From positions 161,893 through 225,892 of the forward strand of contig CAITBM010000006.1 in assembly GCA_903890485.1 (NCBI GenBank): a stretch of DNA of 64,000 nucleotides, read 5' to 3'. Of this stretch, positions 50,441-59,288 are shown in pieces. The notes beneath the pieces are model-generated. The model was not told the DNA's origin. It did not search any database and saw nothing but the letters and a program-made list of their open reading frames with translations. A program made the position numbers and the translations under genes. This DNA comes from an uncultured Opitutaceae bacterium (GTDB taxonomy: Bacteria > Verrucomicrobiota > Verrucomicrobiia > Opitutales > Opitutaceae). Each line of letters starts with the position of its first letter. Position 1 is the stretch's first letter.

Positions 50441-51949
50441 GTGAATCCTTCCGCGCCAGAACCCTCGACCCTGGGAGCCCGGATTGGGCTCTGCGGCGTC
50501 CTCGCCGCCTATGCGGTGATCCTGATCATCCTGATCGGGGCCGTGCCCGGGGGGTCCGACAACTCCGGGTACTTCAATGAGGCCCGGCTCCTCTCCCACG
50601 GGACGATCCACGCGCCGATGCGCACGCTCGGTGCGGTCCCCGCCCGGGAGATGCCCTACCTCTACACGCCGCTCGGCATGAAGCCCGCGCGGGGGCGCGA
50701 CGGCGTCCTCGTCCCGACCTATCCCCCGGGCCTTCCCCTCCTCATGGTCCCGGCGGCTCGGGCTATCGGCTGGGAGCACGCGGGCGACCTGGTGCTCATC
50801 CTCCATTCGCTTGCCGGCATCGCGCTCGCCTACGCGCTCGGCCGGTCGGTTCGGCTGTCCGGGATCTGGTCGCTCGTGGGGGCCATGATCCTGGCGGCAA
50901 GCCCGCTCTACCTGTTTAACTCGCTCCAGGCCTTGAGCGACGTGCCCGCGACCGTCTGGGCGACGGCGTCCGTCGTCGCGGCGCTGCGGAGCCGGGAGAA
51001 GCCCGTGTGGGCCCTCGTCTCCGGCCTGTGCTTTGCCGTCGGCTTCCTGGTGCGGCCGAGCAATGCCCTGGTGGCCCTGCCGGTCCTCGTGGCGGTCGGC
51101 ATTTCCCCGGTCAGGCTCGGGCTCCTGGCGCTCGGATCCTTACCCGGGGTCGCAGCCTGGATGGCCGTCAACACGATCGCCTACGGCCTTCCCCTGGAGA
51201 GCGGCTACGGTGAGATCGGAGTCGAATTCCACAAGGCCCTGGTCTGGCCGACGCTCCATTACTACGCCCGGTGGCTGCCGCTGCTGCTGAGCCCCGTCAT
51301 CCTCATCTCCCCCGCCGTCCTCGCGTTTGCCCGGGCGCGGCCCCGCATCGTGGCGCTTCTGGCGCTCTGGCCCCTGGCTTTCCTCGCCTTTTACTGCCCC
51401 TACCGCTGGACCCATGAGCAGTGGTGGTTCCTGCGCTTCGTCCTGCCCGCGGCTCCCGCGATGATCGTCGGCGGCCTTCTTGCCGTGAGCCTCTGGCTCG
51501 AGGGGCTAAAGGAGCGCTACACCGTCCCCTGGTCCGGGATCCTTCCGGCCCTGGTCCTCTTCGCGGCCGTCGCGGTCGAGGCGAGCCAGAGGGGCCCCCT
51601 GCGGGAAACCCGGTGGGTCGGCCACGGGGAGATGAAGTACGGGCGCGTCGCGACCTGGCTCACCTCCCACCTGCCGAAGGACGCCGTGATCGTGGCCTCC
51701 CAGTCGAGCGGCGCCCTCTTCTACTACACGGACTTCACGATCTTAAGGCACGACGAGATGACCCCTGAAATCTCGGAGCGCGTGCGAGCCTCCGCAAAGG
51801 CGACGGGCCGGTCGCTCTACGCCGTCCTCTGGCCTTTCGAGATCGAGGCCCTCAAGCGCATCAAGGGGGAGTGGACCAAGGTGGGGACGATCGACGACGT
51901 GACCGTGTGGGGCCTCGAACCCTCGGGCCCCGCCAAAGCCGCGCCCTAG
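50441..51949 (+). CDS. GT39-like integral membrane glycosyltransferase
   Basis: The 502-residue protein starts with GTG after a GGGAG site. It has about ten hydrophobic segments and an early loop with acidic and aromatic residues (GGSDNSGYFNEARLLSHG, YPPGLPLLMVPAARAIG), like the first periplasmic loop of ArnT/PMT-type polyprenyl-phosphate-dependent glycosyltransferases. A soluble C-terminal part (about 400-495) follows. Its acceptor is unknown. Its stop codon is shared with the convergent RNA methyltransferase gene. Confidence 0.8.
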   Translation: MNPSAPEPSTLGARIGLCGVLAAYAVILIILIGAVPGGSDNSGYFNEARLLSHGTIHAPMRTLGAVPAREMPYLYTPLGMKPARGRDGVLVPTYPPGLPLLMVPAARAIGWEHAGDLVLILHSLAGIALAYALGRSVRLSGIWSLVGAMILAASPLYLFNSLQALSDVPATVWATASVVAALRSREKPVWALVSGLCFAVGFLVRPSNALVALPVLVAVGISPVRLGLLALGSLPGVAAWMAVNTIAYGLPLESGYGEIGVEFHKALVWPTLHYYARWLPLLLSPVILISPAVLAFARARPRIVALLALWPLAFLAFYCPYRWTHEQWWFLRFVLPAAPAMIVGGLLAVSLWLEGLKERYTVPWSGILPALVLFAAVAVEASQRGPLRETRWVGHGEMKYGRVATWLTSHLPKDAVIVASQSSGALFYYTDFTILRHDEMTPEISERVRASAKATGRSLYAVLWPFEIEALKRIKGEWTKVGTIDDVTVWGLEPSGPAKAAP

Positions 51950-53205
51950 GCGAGTTCCAGGGTGATGACGCACTCCAGGTGCCGCGTCTGGGGGAAGAGA
52001 TCGAACGGCTGGACGGCCGTGACCCGGTACCCTGAGGCCAGGAACTCCTTCAGGTCCCTCATCTGGGTCGCCGGGTCGCAGCTCACGTAGACGACGGACC
52101 TCGGGCGGAAGGCAAAGAGCTGGCCAAGGAACTGCGGGTCGCAGCCCTTGCGGGGCGGATCGATCACGACCGCGGTCTCGGCCGGCGGAAAATCTAGGCC
52201 CGAGAAGATCCTCGAGGCGTCGCCGGCCATGAAGGTTGCGTTCGTGATCGCGTTGGCCAGGGCGTTCTCGCGGGCAAAGGCGACCGAGGACTCGCTCACC
52301 TCGACTCCCGCGACGCGCTCGAAGGCCGGGGCCGCGGCCAGGGCGAAGAGCCCGCTGCCGCAGTAGGCGTCCACGAGGAACCGCGCCCCGGTGCCGCGCC
52401 CCTGGTCCCGCACGTAGGTCGCGAACCGGGGAAGGATGAAGGGGTTGTTCTGGAAGAAATCCCGGGCCAGGAAGCTGAGCTTCAGGGTCGCCTCCGGCCC
52501 CAGCGGGACAAGCTCGGTCACCCTCTGCTCATAGTCGCCCGTCACGGCGCCCCCCGCGTCGCGGAAGAGGAGCGTCGCACCCCGCTCGTATCCAGCATCC
52601 GCGGCCTTCTTGAGGATGTCGGCTCGCACGTCCTGGAGGCGCGCGTTGATCGCGTCCGTCGCGATCTCGCAGCGCGGCACGTCCACGATGTCGAAGCGGT
52701 TGCCCTGCCTGAGGAAGCCGATCGCCAGGTCGCGCCCCTCCTTCGGGGCGTTGAAGTGCGGGGTGATCTTGGAGCGGTAACCGAAGGGTTTCGGCGACGG
52801 GATCACCGGCGCCACCTCAACCTCGAGGCCCGCCATGTGCAGGACGAGTTCCCCGACCTGCCGGCGCTTCCATTCAAGCTGCTCCTCGTACCGGAGGTTC
52901 TGGTATTGGCATCCTCCGCACTGGCCGAAGAGGGGGCACCGGGGTGTGATCCGGTGGGGCGAAGCCTCCAGCACCTCGACCAGGTCCGCCTCGGAGAAAT
53001 TGGCATGGTTGCGATAGACGCGGGCGCGCACCCGCTCGCCCGGAAGGGCAAAGGCCACCATGACCACCCATTTGCGCTCGGACCCTTCCCCCTCCAGCGC
53101 CACCCGGCCGAGGCCCTGGCCCAGGTTGGTCAGGGTGGAAACGGAGAGCTCGATCTCCTGGTGATAGCCGAACGGCTTGTCGTTGAATCTTTTCTTTTTC
53201 GACAC
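51946..53205 (-). CDS. 23S rRNA (uracil-C5)-methyltransferase, RumA/RlmD family
   Basis: A 419-residue enzyme with an N-terminal TRAM domain (about 17-75), iron-sulfur cysteines C90, C96, C99 (CPLFGQCGGC) plus a later Cys in DVPRCEIATD, the SAM motif FLVDAYCGSGLFALA and the catalytic Cys376 in VYVSCDPATQMRDL. This is the RlmD/RumA/TrmA-like pattern; which uridine it methylates is not decided by sequence. It is divergent from the SpoU methyltransferase gene (28 bp between starts). Confidence 0.92.
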   Translation of the reverse strand: MSKKKRFNDKPFGYHQEIELSVSTLTNLGQGLGRVALEGEGSERKWVVMVAFALPGERVRARVYRNHANFSEADLVEVLEASPHRITPRCPLFGQCGGCQYQNLRYEEQLEWKRRQVGELVLHMAGLEVEVAPVIPSPKPFGYRSKITPHFNAPKEGRDLAIGFLRQGNRFDIVDVPRCEIATDAINARLQDVRADILKKAADAGYERGATLLFRDAGGAVTGDYEQRVTELVPLGPEATLKLSFLARDFFQNNPFILPRFATYVRDQGRGTGARFLVDAYCGSGLFALAAAPAFERVAGVEVSESSVAFARENALANAITNATFMAGDASRIFSGLDFPPAETAVVIDPPRKGCDPQFLGQLFAFRPRSVVYVSCDPATQMRDLKEFLASGYRVTAVQPFDLFPQTRHLECVITLELA

Positions 53206-53233
53206 GGGTGCCCTCTACAATTCAAATAGGGTG

Positions 53234-54043
53234 ATGCCCGTCGAGATAATCACCAGCCTCCAGAACCCGCGCCTGAAGCGGCTCGTCCGGCTCCGGGACC
53301 GCCGGTCGAGGGACGAGGAGCGCGCCTTCCTTGTCGAGGGTTACCGGGAAATCCGCCGCGCCCTCGAGAAAAAGGTGCAGATTGACGAGCTTTATTTCTC
53401 GAAGGACTGGTTCCTGGGCTCAAACGAGCCCTCCCTGATCGCCGAGGCGGAGGCCGCCGGAGCCAAGCTCTTCGAGCTCACCAAGGACGCCTTCGCCAAG
53501 GTCGCTTACCGCGAGCGCCCCGACGGCCTCCTCGGCGTGGCCCCGCAGTGGCAGCGGTCGCTTTCCGATATTCTGCTTCCGAAGGACCCCTTCATTCTCG
53601 TGGTCGAGGCCATCGAGAAGCCCGGGAACCTGGGCACGATCCTCAGGAGCGCGGACGCTGCCGGTTGCGACGCCGTCGTGGTGTGCGACCCGGTGACCGA
53701 CCTCTTCAACCCGAACGTGGTCCGCGCCTCCACCGGGGTCCTCTTTTCCGTCCCCTGCGTGGTCGAGGAGAGTTCGAGGGTGCTCGAGTGGCTCAGGGCC
53801 CGCGGCATCCGGACGGTCGCAACGACGCCCGCCGCGAAGGAGCTTTACACCCAGGCGCCGCTCACCGGACCCCTGGCGATCATCATGGGCAGCGAGCAGT
53901 ACGGACTCAGCGAGTTCTGGCTCAAGAATTCCGATCTTCCCGTCCGGATCCCCATGGCGGGCCAGGCGGACTCGCTCAATGTCGCGATGGCGGCCCTGAT
54001 CACGCTCTTTGAGGCCGTGCGCCAGCGCGGCCTGGGCCGCTAG
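53234..54043 (+). CDS. SpoU/TrmH-family RNA 2'-O-methyltransferase
   Basis: The 269-residue protein has an N-terminal substrate-binding domain (IITSLQNPRLKRLVRLRDRR, then FLVEGYREIRRALE) and a C-terminal SPOUT knot domain with the three motifs IEKPGNLGTILRSADAAGCD, IIMGSEQYGLSE and IPMAGQADSLNVAMAALITLFE. The ATG 53234 follows AGGGTG; the frame is open upstream but overlaps the divergent gene. It modifies rRNA or tRNA ribose; the target is unknown. Confidence 0.93.
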   Translation: MPVEIITSLQNPRLKRLVRLRDRRSRDEERAFLVEGYREIRRALEKKVQIDELYFSKDWFLGSNEPSLIAEAEAAGAKLFELTKDAFAKVAYRERPDGLLGVAPQWQRSLSDILLPKDPFILVVEAIEKPGNLGTILRSADAAGCDAVVVCDPVTDLFNPNVVRASTGVLFSVPCVVEESSRVLEWLRARGIRTVATTPAAKELYTQAPLTGPLAIIMGSEQYGLSEFWLKNSDLPVRIPMAGQADSLNVAMAALITLFEAVRQRGLGR

Positions 54044-54055
54044 CCGCACCGTCCA

Positions 54056-55198
54056 TCAGGGGTGCCCTTGAAAGGCCCCGCTGAGGAAGTGGACGAGTGC
54101 GTTCGACTGGACGAAGGTTTGGCCCATGATGAAGAGGTTGGGCATGATAAGGGACAGCGCGGCGGCCGCAGCAGCCCAGCGCCTCAGCTGCACCGTGCCC
54201 CCAGGGCCAACACCAGGATGAGCTAGCGAGGCCCAGAGGGCCAGGGCTGCGAAAACGCCGGGGAAGGCGTACGATGCGCTCCTCGAGAAATCCGTGACCG
54301 CGACGGCCGCCAGGACCGGGAAAACGGCGGCCATCGCGAGCAGCAAGGCCTCCCTGGGCTTGCCGCGACGCGACGACGCCACGCACGCCCCGACCACGAG
54401 CAGCCATCCTCCCTCAAACGCCGACCATGCGCCCAGCGGAAAGACGCGGAGGTTCAGCCTGACCATGTCGGCGGTCCCTATTCCCGCTGAGGCGTTGTGG
54501 AGTCCGAGCGCCAGGCCGAGCGCAATCCGTGCCGCGATGTAGGCTGGAATCGCCACTGCCGGGGCCCACCTTGCATCCCGACTCGATCCCGTCCACCAGT
54601 GAAAAAGGCAGGCGAGCGGCACCGCGATCAGCGACCGCTCGTCGGTGAACGCCGCGGCGAGCACGGCCGCGGCCACCGGGACCGGCCTGCGGGGGACGAG
54701 GGCCACGAGCAGGAAAGCCTGGGCGCAGTTGTCGAACCATCCCCACTCGTCCATCCACACGCTGCTCCCGACATAGGTGCCGGCGACGGCGAGCGCGGCT
54801 CCCAGGGCCGCAAGGCGGTCGCCGCACGCGCGCTCGGCGGCCAGAAGCAGGCACAGGAGGAGCACGCCCTGGAGGCCGAAGCGGATGAACGGGACGGAGG
54901 CCATCCCGAAGCCTGTCGCATGCGCGAGAAGCGGGACCGTGATCCGGAAGTTCCTTTTTGCCTGGTTTGATTCCGGCGGAAAATAGCGGGTGTAGTCGAA
55001 CGCGGGGTCATCGACCTTGAGCCTTAGGATATCGTGCCAGTACTGGGTCCACGCCGCCTGCGCGGGCCGCGGCATCGGCGGAAGCTCAGGCCACGAGAAG
55101 ATCGGCGGGAGGAGCGCGCAGAGGACGACCCCGATGACAAGCCAGCGCGACCGCGTGGCGGCGATCCAGTCGAGTCCCGCGGCAAGGCGCGTCATCAT
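54056..55198 (-). CDS. Polytopic membrane protein, unknown function
   Basis: The 380-residue protein has about nine hydrophobic segments (first at residues 18-34, WLVIGVVLCALLPPIFSW). A first loop contains AQAAWTQYWHDILRLKVDDPAFDYTRYFPP, and an acidic loop reads SSVWMDEWGWFDN. The ATG overlaps the oleD stop codon (ATGA), so it is co-translated with oleD. It could be a lipid- or glycan-related membrane enzyme, but no family is recognised. Confidence 0.75.
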   Translation of the reverse strand: MMTRLAAGLDWIAATRSRWLVIGVVLCALLPPIFSWPELPPMPRPAQAAWTQYWHDILRLKVDDPAFDYTRYFPPESNQAKRNFRITVPLLAHATGFGMASVPFIRFGLQGVLLLCLLLAAERACGDRLAALGAALAVAGTYVGSSVWMDEWGWFDNCAQAFLLVALVPRRPVPVAAAVLAAAFTDERSLIAVPLACLFHWWTGSSRDARWAPAVAIPAYIAARIALGLALGLHNASAGIGTADMVRLNLRVFPLGAWSAFEGGWLLVVGACVASSRRGKPREALLLAMAAVFPVLAAVAVTDFSRSASYAFPGVFAALALWASLAHPGVGPGGTVQLRRWAAAAAALSLIMPNLFIMGQTFVQSNALVHFLSGAFQGHP

Positions 55199-56223
55199 TT
55201 TGGGGACATAAGAGATGAAACCAGTTCCGCGGTGCCGGCCTCCATTCCTATCCTGGGCTGGTAACCCAGGTCCCGGCGGGCGGCGGAGATGTCGAACCAA
55301 TGGTCCTTCGCAAGCTCGGCGGCGACAAAGCGGGTCATCGGGGGTTCGCCCGAGAGGGGGAGCACGGTCCACAGCGCCTCCATCACGCCCCCGATTGCGG
55401 CCGCCCCCCAGAGGGGAATCCGGCGTGTCACGGTCGGGCGCCCGAGTGCGGCCAGGAGGCCGTTGATCCAGCCCCACAGGACGACGGGTTCCCCGTTCGT
55501 GATGAAGTAGGCGCGCCCCCCCACCCGATTGGCATCCCGGGCGAGCGCCACTTCGGCCGCGATGTGCGCGTCGGCGGCGTTTTCCACGTGCACCATGTCG
55601 ACGCGGTTCGCGCCGTCTCCCACGATGCGCAGCCTTCGGGATTCCGCTCGTTTGAGTAAGCGAGGCACCAGGTGCGGGTCGCCCGGGCCCCAGATGAGGT
55701 GGGGCCTCAAGGCAACGGTCTTAAGAAGAGCGCCGTGGGCCTTGGAGACCTCGGCCTCGGCCATCGCCTTGGTGAGGGGATACGCGCTCGGGCAGTGCGT
55801 CGCAAGCGGCAGGGATTCGTCGGCCCCGGCGATGCTCTTGCCGTTGTACACCACGCTTGGCGTGCTCGTGTGCACAAGCCTCTGGACCCCGTGGGCCTTG
55901 CAGCCATCGATGACGGCGCGCGTGCCGAGCACGTTCGCGCGGAAATAGTCGCCCCGGGGTCCCCAGACGCCCACCTTTGCCGCGACATGAAAGACGGCCT
56001 GCATCCCGCTGCAGGCGTCCCTGATCGCCGCGGAGTCCTCAAGGCTGCAGCCGATAAAACGCACTCCGCGGGTCTCCAGGTCGGGTGCCGGACGCCGGGC
56101 CACCACCGAGACCTGGCGTCCCTGGGCCAGAAGCCGGTCGACAATCCGCCTACCCAAAAACCCAGTGCCGCCCGTGACGAGCGCGGGGCCGCGGCAGGAG
56201 GGATGGGCTTCAAGGGTGTCCAC
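55195..56223 (-). CDS. oleD: OleD-like NAD(P)-dependent 3-beta-HSD/epimerase-type reductase
   Basis: The 342-residue short-chain dehydrogenase has the dinucleotide motif GGTGFLG (18-24) and the active-site Y148-PLT-K152. AAKVGVWG followed by YFRANVLGTRAVIDGCKAHG is typical of the OleD group, which reduces a 2-alkyl-3-oxoalkanoic acid to the beta-hydroxy acid during long-chain olefin synthesis. The preceding gene (32 bp upstream) encodes the OleC-type synthetase, which supports this reading. Confidence 0.85.
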   Translation of the reverse strand: MDTLEAHPSCRGPALVTGGTGFLGRRIVDRLLAQGRQVSVVARRPAPDLETRGVRFIGCSLEDSAAIRDACSGMQAVFHVAAKVGVWGPRGDYFRANVLGTRAVIDGCKAHGVQRLVHTSTPSVVYNGKSIAGADESLPLATHCPSAYPLTKAMAEAEVSKAHGALLKTVALRPHLIWGPGDPHLVPRLLKRAESRRLRIVGDGANRVDMVHVENAADAHIAAEVALARDANRVGGRAYFITNGEPVVLWGWINGLLAALGRPTVTRRIPLWGAAAIGGVMEALWTVLPLSGEPPMTRFVAAELAKDHWFDISAARRDLGYQPRIGMEAGTAELVSSLMSPK

Positions 56224-56255
56224 GGGGCGGGAAGCCTAGCACGGGACCACGCCGT

Positions 56256-57860
56256 TCAGGCGACCCTAAACGGCCTCGCGTGCTCGGCCCAGCGCGAGAG
56301 CGCGAGCCGGTGGATCTTCGCGTTGTGCCGGACATCCACGGGAAAATGCTCACGGAAAAAGAACGTTCGGATCAGGGAGGTATGCGGGTGCTTGAGCCCA
56401 AGAGCCCGAAGCTCGTCGGCCAGTTGCTCCCCCTCCGCGGCACCCGCGATCCGGGTCTCCACCACGATCGCAGGCTCGCCTCTCGCCGCGACGAGCGCAC
56501 AGCGGCGAGCGCGGGGGTGGGACCTGAAGACTTGTTCGCAGGGCTCCGTAAAGTGGGTCCCCGAGGCCGTCACCACGCGCTCCGCCTTACGGCCGAGAAA
56601 CCACAGGCGCCCCTGCCCGTCGAGCAGGCCGCAGTCGCCCATCCGGTGCCACAACGTCCCCGCCTCGCCCTGGATCTTGGCCTCGCGCGTGGCCTCCGGA
56701 AGGCCGTCGTAGGCCTTGGTGACGACAGGACCACACACGATGATCTCGCCGACTTCCCCCGGGGAAAGCAGTCGGGTCTCGGTGAGGCGGCCGATCGGCC
56801 CGTCGACTATCGGGATGATCCGAACGGACACCCCCGCCACCGGACTGCCGACACAGGCTCCCTTGACTTCCTCCGGATTGATTTCGCCGGCCTTGATGGT
56901 GCTCACGGGCAAAGCCTCCGTCGCCCCATAGGGGCTGTGGAGGATCCCCGACTTGAGAAACGATCCGGAGGCAGCCCAGAGATCCGCCGGAACCGGGGCT
57001 CCAGCGCAGAGCACGCGGCGCAGGCTCGGAAGCTCGGTCCCCGTTTCAGCACAGTGCCGCGCGACTTTTCTCCAGAGCGTCGGCGAGCCGAAGGAGTTCG
57101 TCACCTTTTCCTGCCGGATGGCTTGGACGATTTTCGCGGGATCCGTGCGCGCCGGATGCCGGGGATCCATCTCCGGGATCACGCTGGTCATGCCGAGCGC
57201 GGGGTTAAAGAGGGCGAAGATCGGGAGGAGCGGCAGGTCGACCTCGCCGGGAAGGATCCCGTAGGTCTCCTTGATGATCCTCACCTGCGCCTCGAACATC
57301 CCGTGCTCGTAGCAGACCCCCTTCGGCGCCCCCGTGGAGCCCGAGGTGAAAAGGATGGCCGCCAGGTCGCCGGGATCGGCCGTCGCCGCCTCCGCCAGGG
57401 GCGCGCCGTTTTCCGCGATCCGCCAGGTGAGCGACCCGCTCACCGGGATGCGGACCTTGACGCTTGAAAACGCGGTGAAGCACACGCGGGAGAGGAACTG
57501 GGCCAAGGGAATCCCGACCAGGGCCCTGGGCCGCGAGCGCCGGACGCAGGAGAGAAAGCTCTTCAGGCCCATCCCCGGGTCGATGACGACCGGCACGGCG
57601 CCCGTCTTGAAAAGGGCGAAGACCACCGCAATCAGCGGGAGTCCCGGTTTCACCATCACGAGCACCCGGTCGCCCCGTGCGATTCCGTTTCCAAGGAGCC
57701 GGGCGCTCCAGGCGTCCGCTTCGGCAAGAAGCTCGGAGAAACTGAGCGAAAGATAATCGATGTCTCCGGAAGCGGTTCTTCCCCGAGGGACTTTGAGCGC
57801 CGTCGCCCCCGGTTGCGCGGCGGCCATCCTTTCCAGATGCCGGGCAATGTTTGCGTTCAC
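56256..57860 (-). CDS. oleC: OleC-like AMP-dependent beta-lactone synthetase
   Basis: The 534-residue adenylating enzyme has the AMP-binding core FTSGSTGAPKG (171-181), then FALFNPALGMTSVIPEMDPRHP, TNSFGSPTLWRKV, HSPYGATEALPV and the later GDCGLLDGQGRLWFLGRKAERV. The FNPALGMTSVIPEMD stretch and the ending REHFPVDVRHNAKIHRLALS are those of OleC, which converts beta-hydroxy acids to beta-lactones, precursors of long-chain olefins. The GTG start overlaps the rnd stop codon (GTGA). No oleA or oleB is present in the window. Confidence 0.88.
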   Translation of the reverse strand: MNANIARHLERMAAAQPGATALKVPRGRTASGDIDYLSLSFSELLAEADAWSARLLGNGIARGDRVLVMVKPGLPLIAVVFALFKTGAVPVVIDPGMGLKSFLSCVRRSRPRALVGIPLAQFLSRVCFTAFSSVKVRIPVSGSLTWRIAENGAPLAEAATADPGDLAAILFTSGSTGAPKGVCYEHGMFEAQVRIIKETYGILPGEVDLPLLPIFALFNPALGMTSVIPEMDPRHPARTDPAKIVQAIRQEKVTNSFGSPTLWRKVARHCAETGTELPSLRRVLCAGAPVPADLWAASGSFLKSGILHSPYGATEALPVSTIKAGEINPEEVKGACVGSPVAGVSVRIIPIVDGPIGRLTETRLLSPGEVGEIIVCGPVVTKAYDGLPEATREAKIQGEAGTLWHRMGDCGLLDGQGRLWFLGRKAERVVTASGTHFTEPCEQVFRSHPRARRCALVAARGEPAIVVETRIAGAAEGEQLADELRALGLKHPHTSLIRTFFFREHFPVDVRHNAKIHRLALSRWAEHARPFRVA

Positions 57861-59032
57861 GCTTTGAGCGAGGGCGCCTCTGCCAGGAGGGCGGCCTGCC
57901 AGGGCAGAAGAATCTCGCCCAGCTTGCGGGGCGTGCGCGCGATCTGGGAAAGCTGCGAGCGGTTGGCGATCAGCGTGGGCTCGATCGAGATCTTGGCCGC
58001 GATCTTGTCCCTCTCCTCCTTGATCAGGTCCAGGAGGGCGATCTCGGCCTGGGTCAGTGGCGAGTGGTTCGGGTCGCGGCCCGGCCTCTTGGGGAGCATC
58101 CGCGGATCCATGGAAAGGCCCGCCCGAACCGCGGCCGCAAGCGAACCAATCAGCCGCCCGTGGCGCTTGCCCAGGTTCACGTCGGAAAGGATGGACTGCT
58201 CGGTGCCCCCCTCGTCGGCCATCGTCGACAGCCGCACGAGGAAATCGTTGGAACACACCTTGAACGGGGGCGTGTCGAGTTTCTGCGCCTGTTCCTGGCG
58301 CCAGTGCCAGACCGAGTGGAGCACCGCCTGCCCTGTCGCCCTCAGGCGCTCGGACTTTCCGATCCTCCAGTCGTTCACGTCCTGGGGCGCAAAACCCGTG
58401 GTGCCCGACTCAATCTGGGCCTGGCACTGCTGCTCCATCCAGTCGGTTCTCCCGAGGCGCTTGAGCTCGCGCGCGAGGATGTCCCGGAGCGCCGGCAGGT
58501 ACCAGACGTCGAGGGCCGCGTAATCGAGGAGCTTCTGCGTGATCGGCCGCTTGGACCAGTTGGCCTTCTGCCCGTCCTTGTCGAGTTTCACCCCGAAGTT
58601 ATCCTCGATCAGCGAGGCAAGGCCGATCCGGCCCCGGCCGAGGAGCTGCGCCGCAAGCATCGTGTCGAAAAGGCTCTTTGCGCGGAAGCCGCAGAAATCA
58701 TTGAGGAGCCTCAGGTCAAAGTCGCTCCCGTGCATGACGAGGTGTTTCTTGGCCAGGCGCCTCCAGAGCGGATCAAGGTCAATGGGCGCCAAGGCATCGA
58801 GGAGATAGACCTCCCCGTTCACGTAAAATTGAAGCAAGCAGACCCGGACGCGGAACCGGTACATGTTGTCCGCCTCGGTATCCATGATGACCTCGCTCGA
58901 ACCGTCGATGGCCTCGAGGAGAGGCTGGATCTGTCCCGGCTGATCTATGAGCGTAAACCCCGAAATTCGAGGGTGTTGTGTCTTTACGCCCAGCAGGCGG
59001 CGGACCGGGTGCGGCAGAAATCGAGAAATCAT
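57857..59032 (-). CDS. rnd: Ribonuclease D
   Basis: The 391-residue 3'-5' exonuclease has the DEDD residues in VIMDTEADNMYRFRVRVCLLQF (Exo I), HGSDFDLRLLNDF (Exo II) and LLDYAALDVWYLPAL (Exo III). An HRDC-type C-terminal part follows. ATG 59032 (MISRFLPHPVRR) is preferred to an in-frame TTG 36 nt upstream. It is the first gene of an apparent operon rnd-oleC-oleD-membrane protein with overlapping starts and stops. Confidence 0.92.
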   Translation of the reverse strand: MISRFLPHPVRRLLGVKTQHPRISGFTLIDQPGQIQPLLEAIDGSSEVIMDTEADNMYRFRVRVCLLQFYVNGEVYLLDALAPIDLDPLWRRLAKKHLVMHGSDFDLRLLNDFCGFRAKSLFDTMLAAQLLGRGRIGLASLIEDNFGVKLDKDGQKANWSKRPITQKLLDYAALDVWYLPALRDILARELKRLGRTDWMEQQCQAQIESGTTGFAPQDVNDWRIGKSERLRATGQAVLHSVWHWRQEQAQKLDTPPFKVCSNDFLVRLSTMADEGGTEQSILSDVNLGKRHGRLIGSLAAAVRAGLSMDPRMLPKRPGRDPNHSPLTQAEIALLDLIKEERDKIAAKISIEPTLIANRSQLSQIARTPRKLGEILLPWQAALLAEAPSLKA

Positions 59033-59288
59033 CGCAATCGGCCTCAGCGTGGGGTGCGCTGCGGGCAAGGGCGATTCTTAAAAGCGGGATTCCATCAGGG
59101 GCAAGCCGCCCACAGGATCCTCATCTCATATTATTTATCCCGTTGTTTATCAGCCGATTAATAGCAGCATGTGTTGAATCAATTCACCCCCGGCAGACTC
59201 GGCTGGCACGCCCCCGATGCGCAGTTGATCCCAGCCAATCGGGCGACACATTCCCCAGAGGTGCCAGTCTAAGCGGCAGGTCCCCTTT

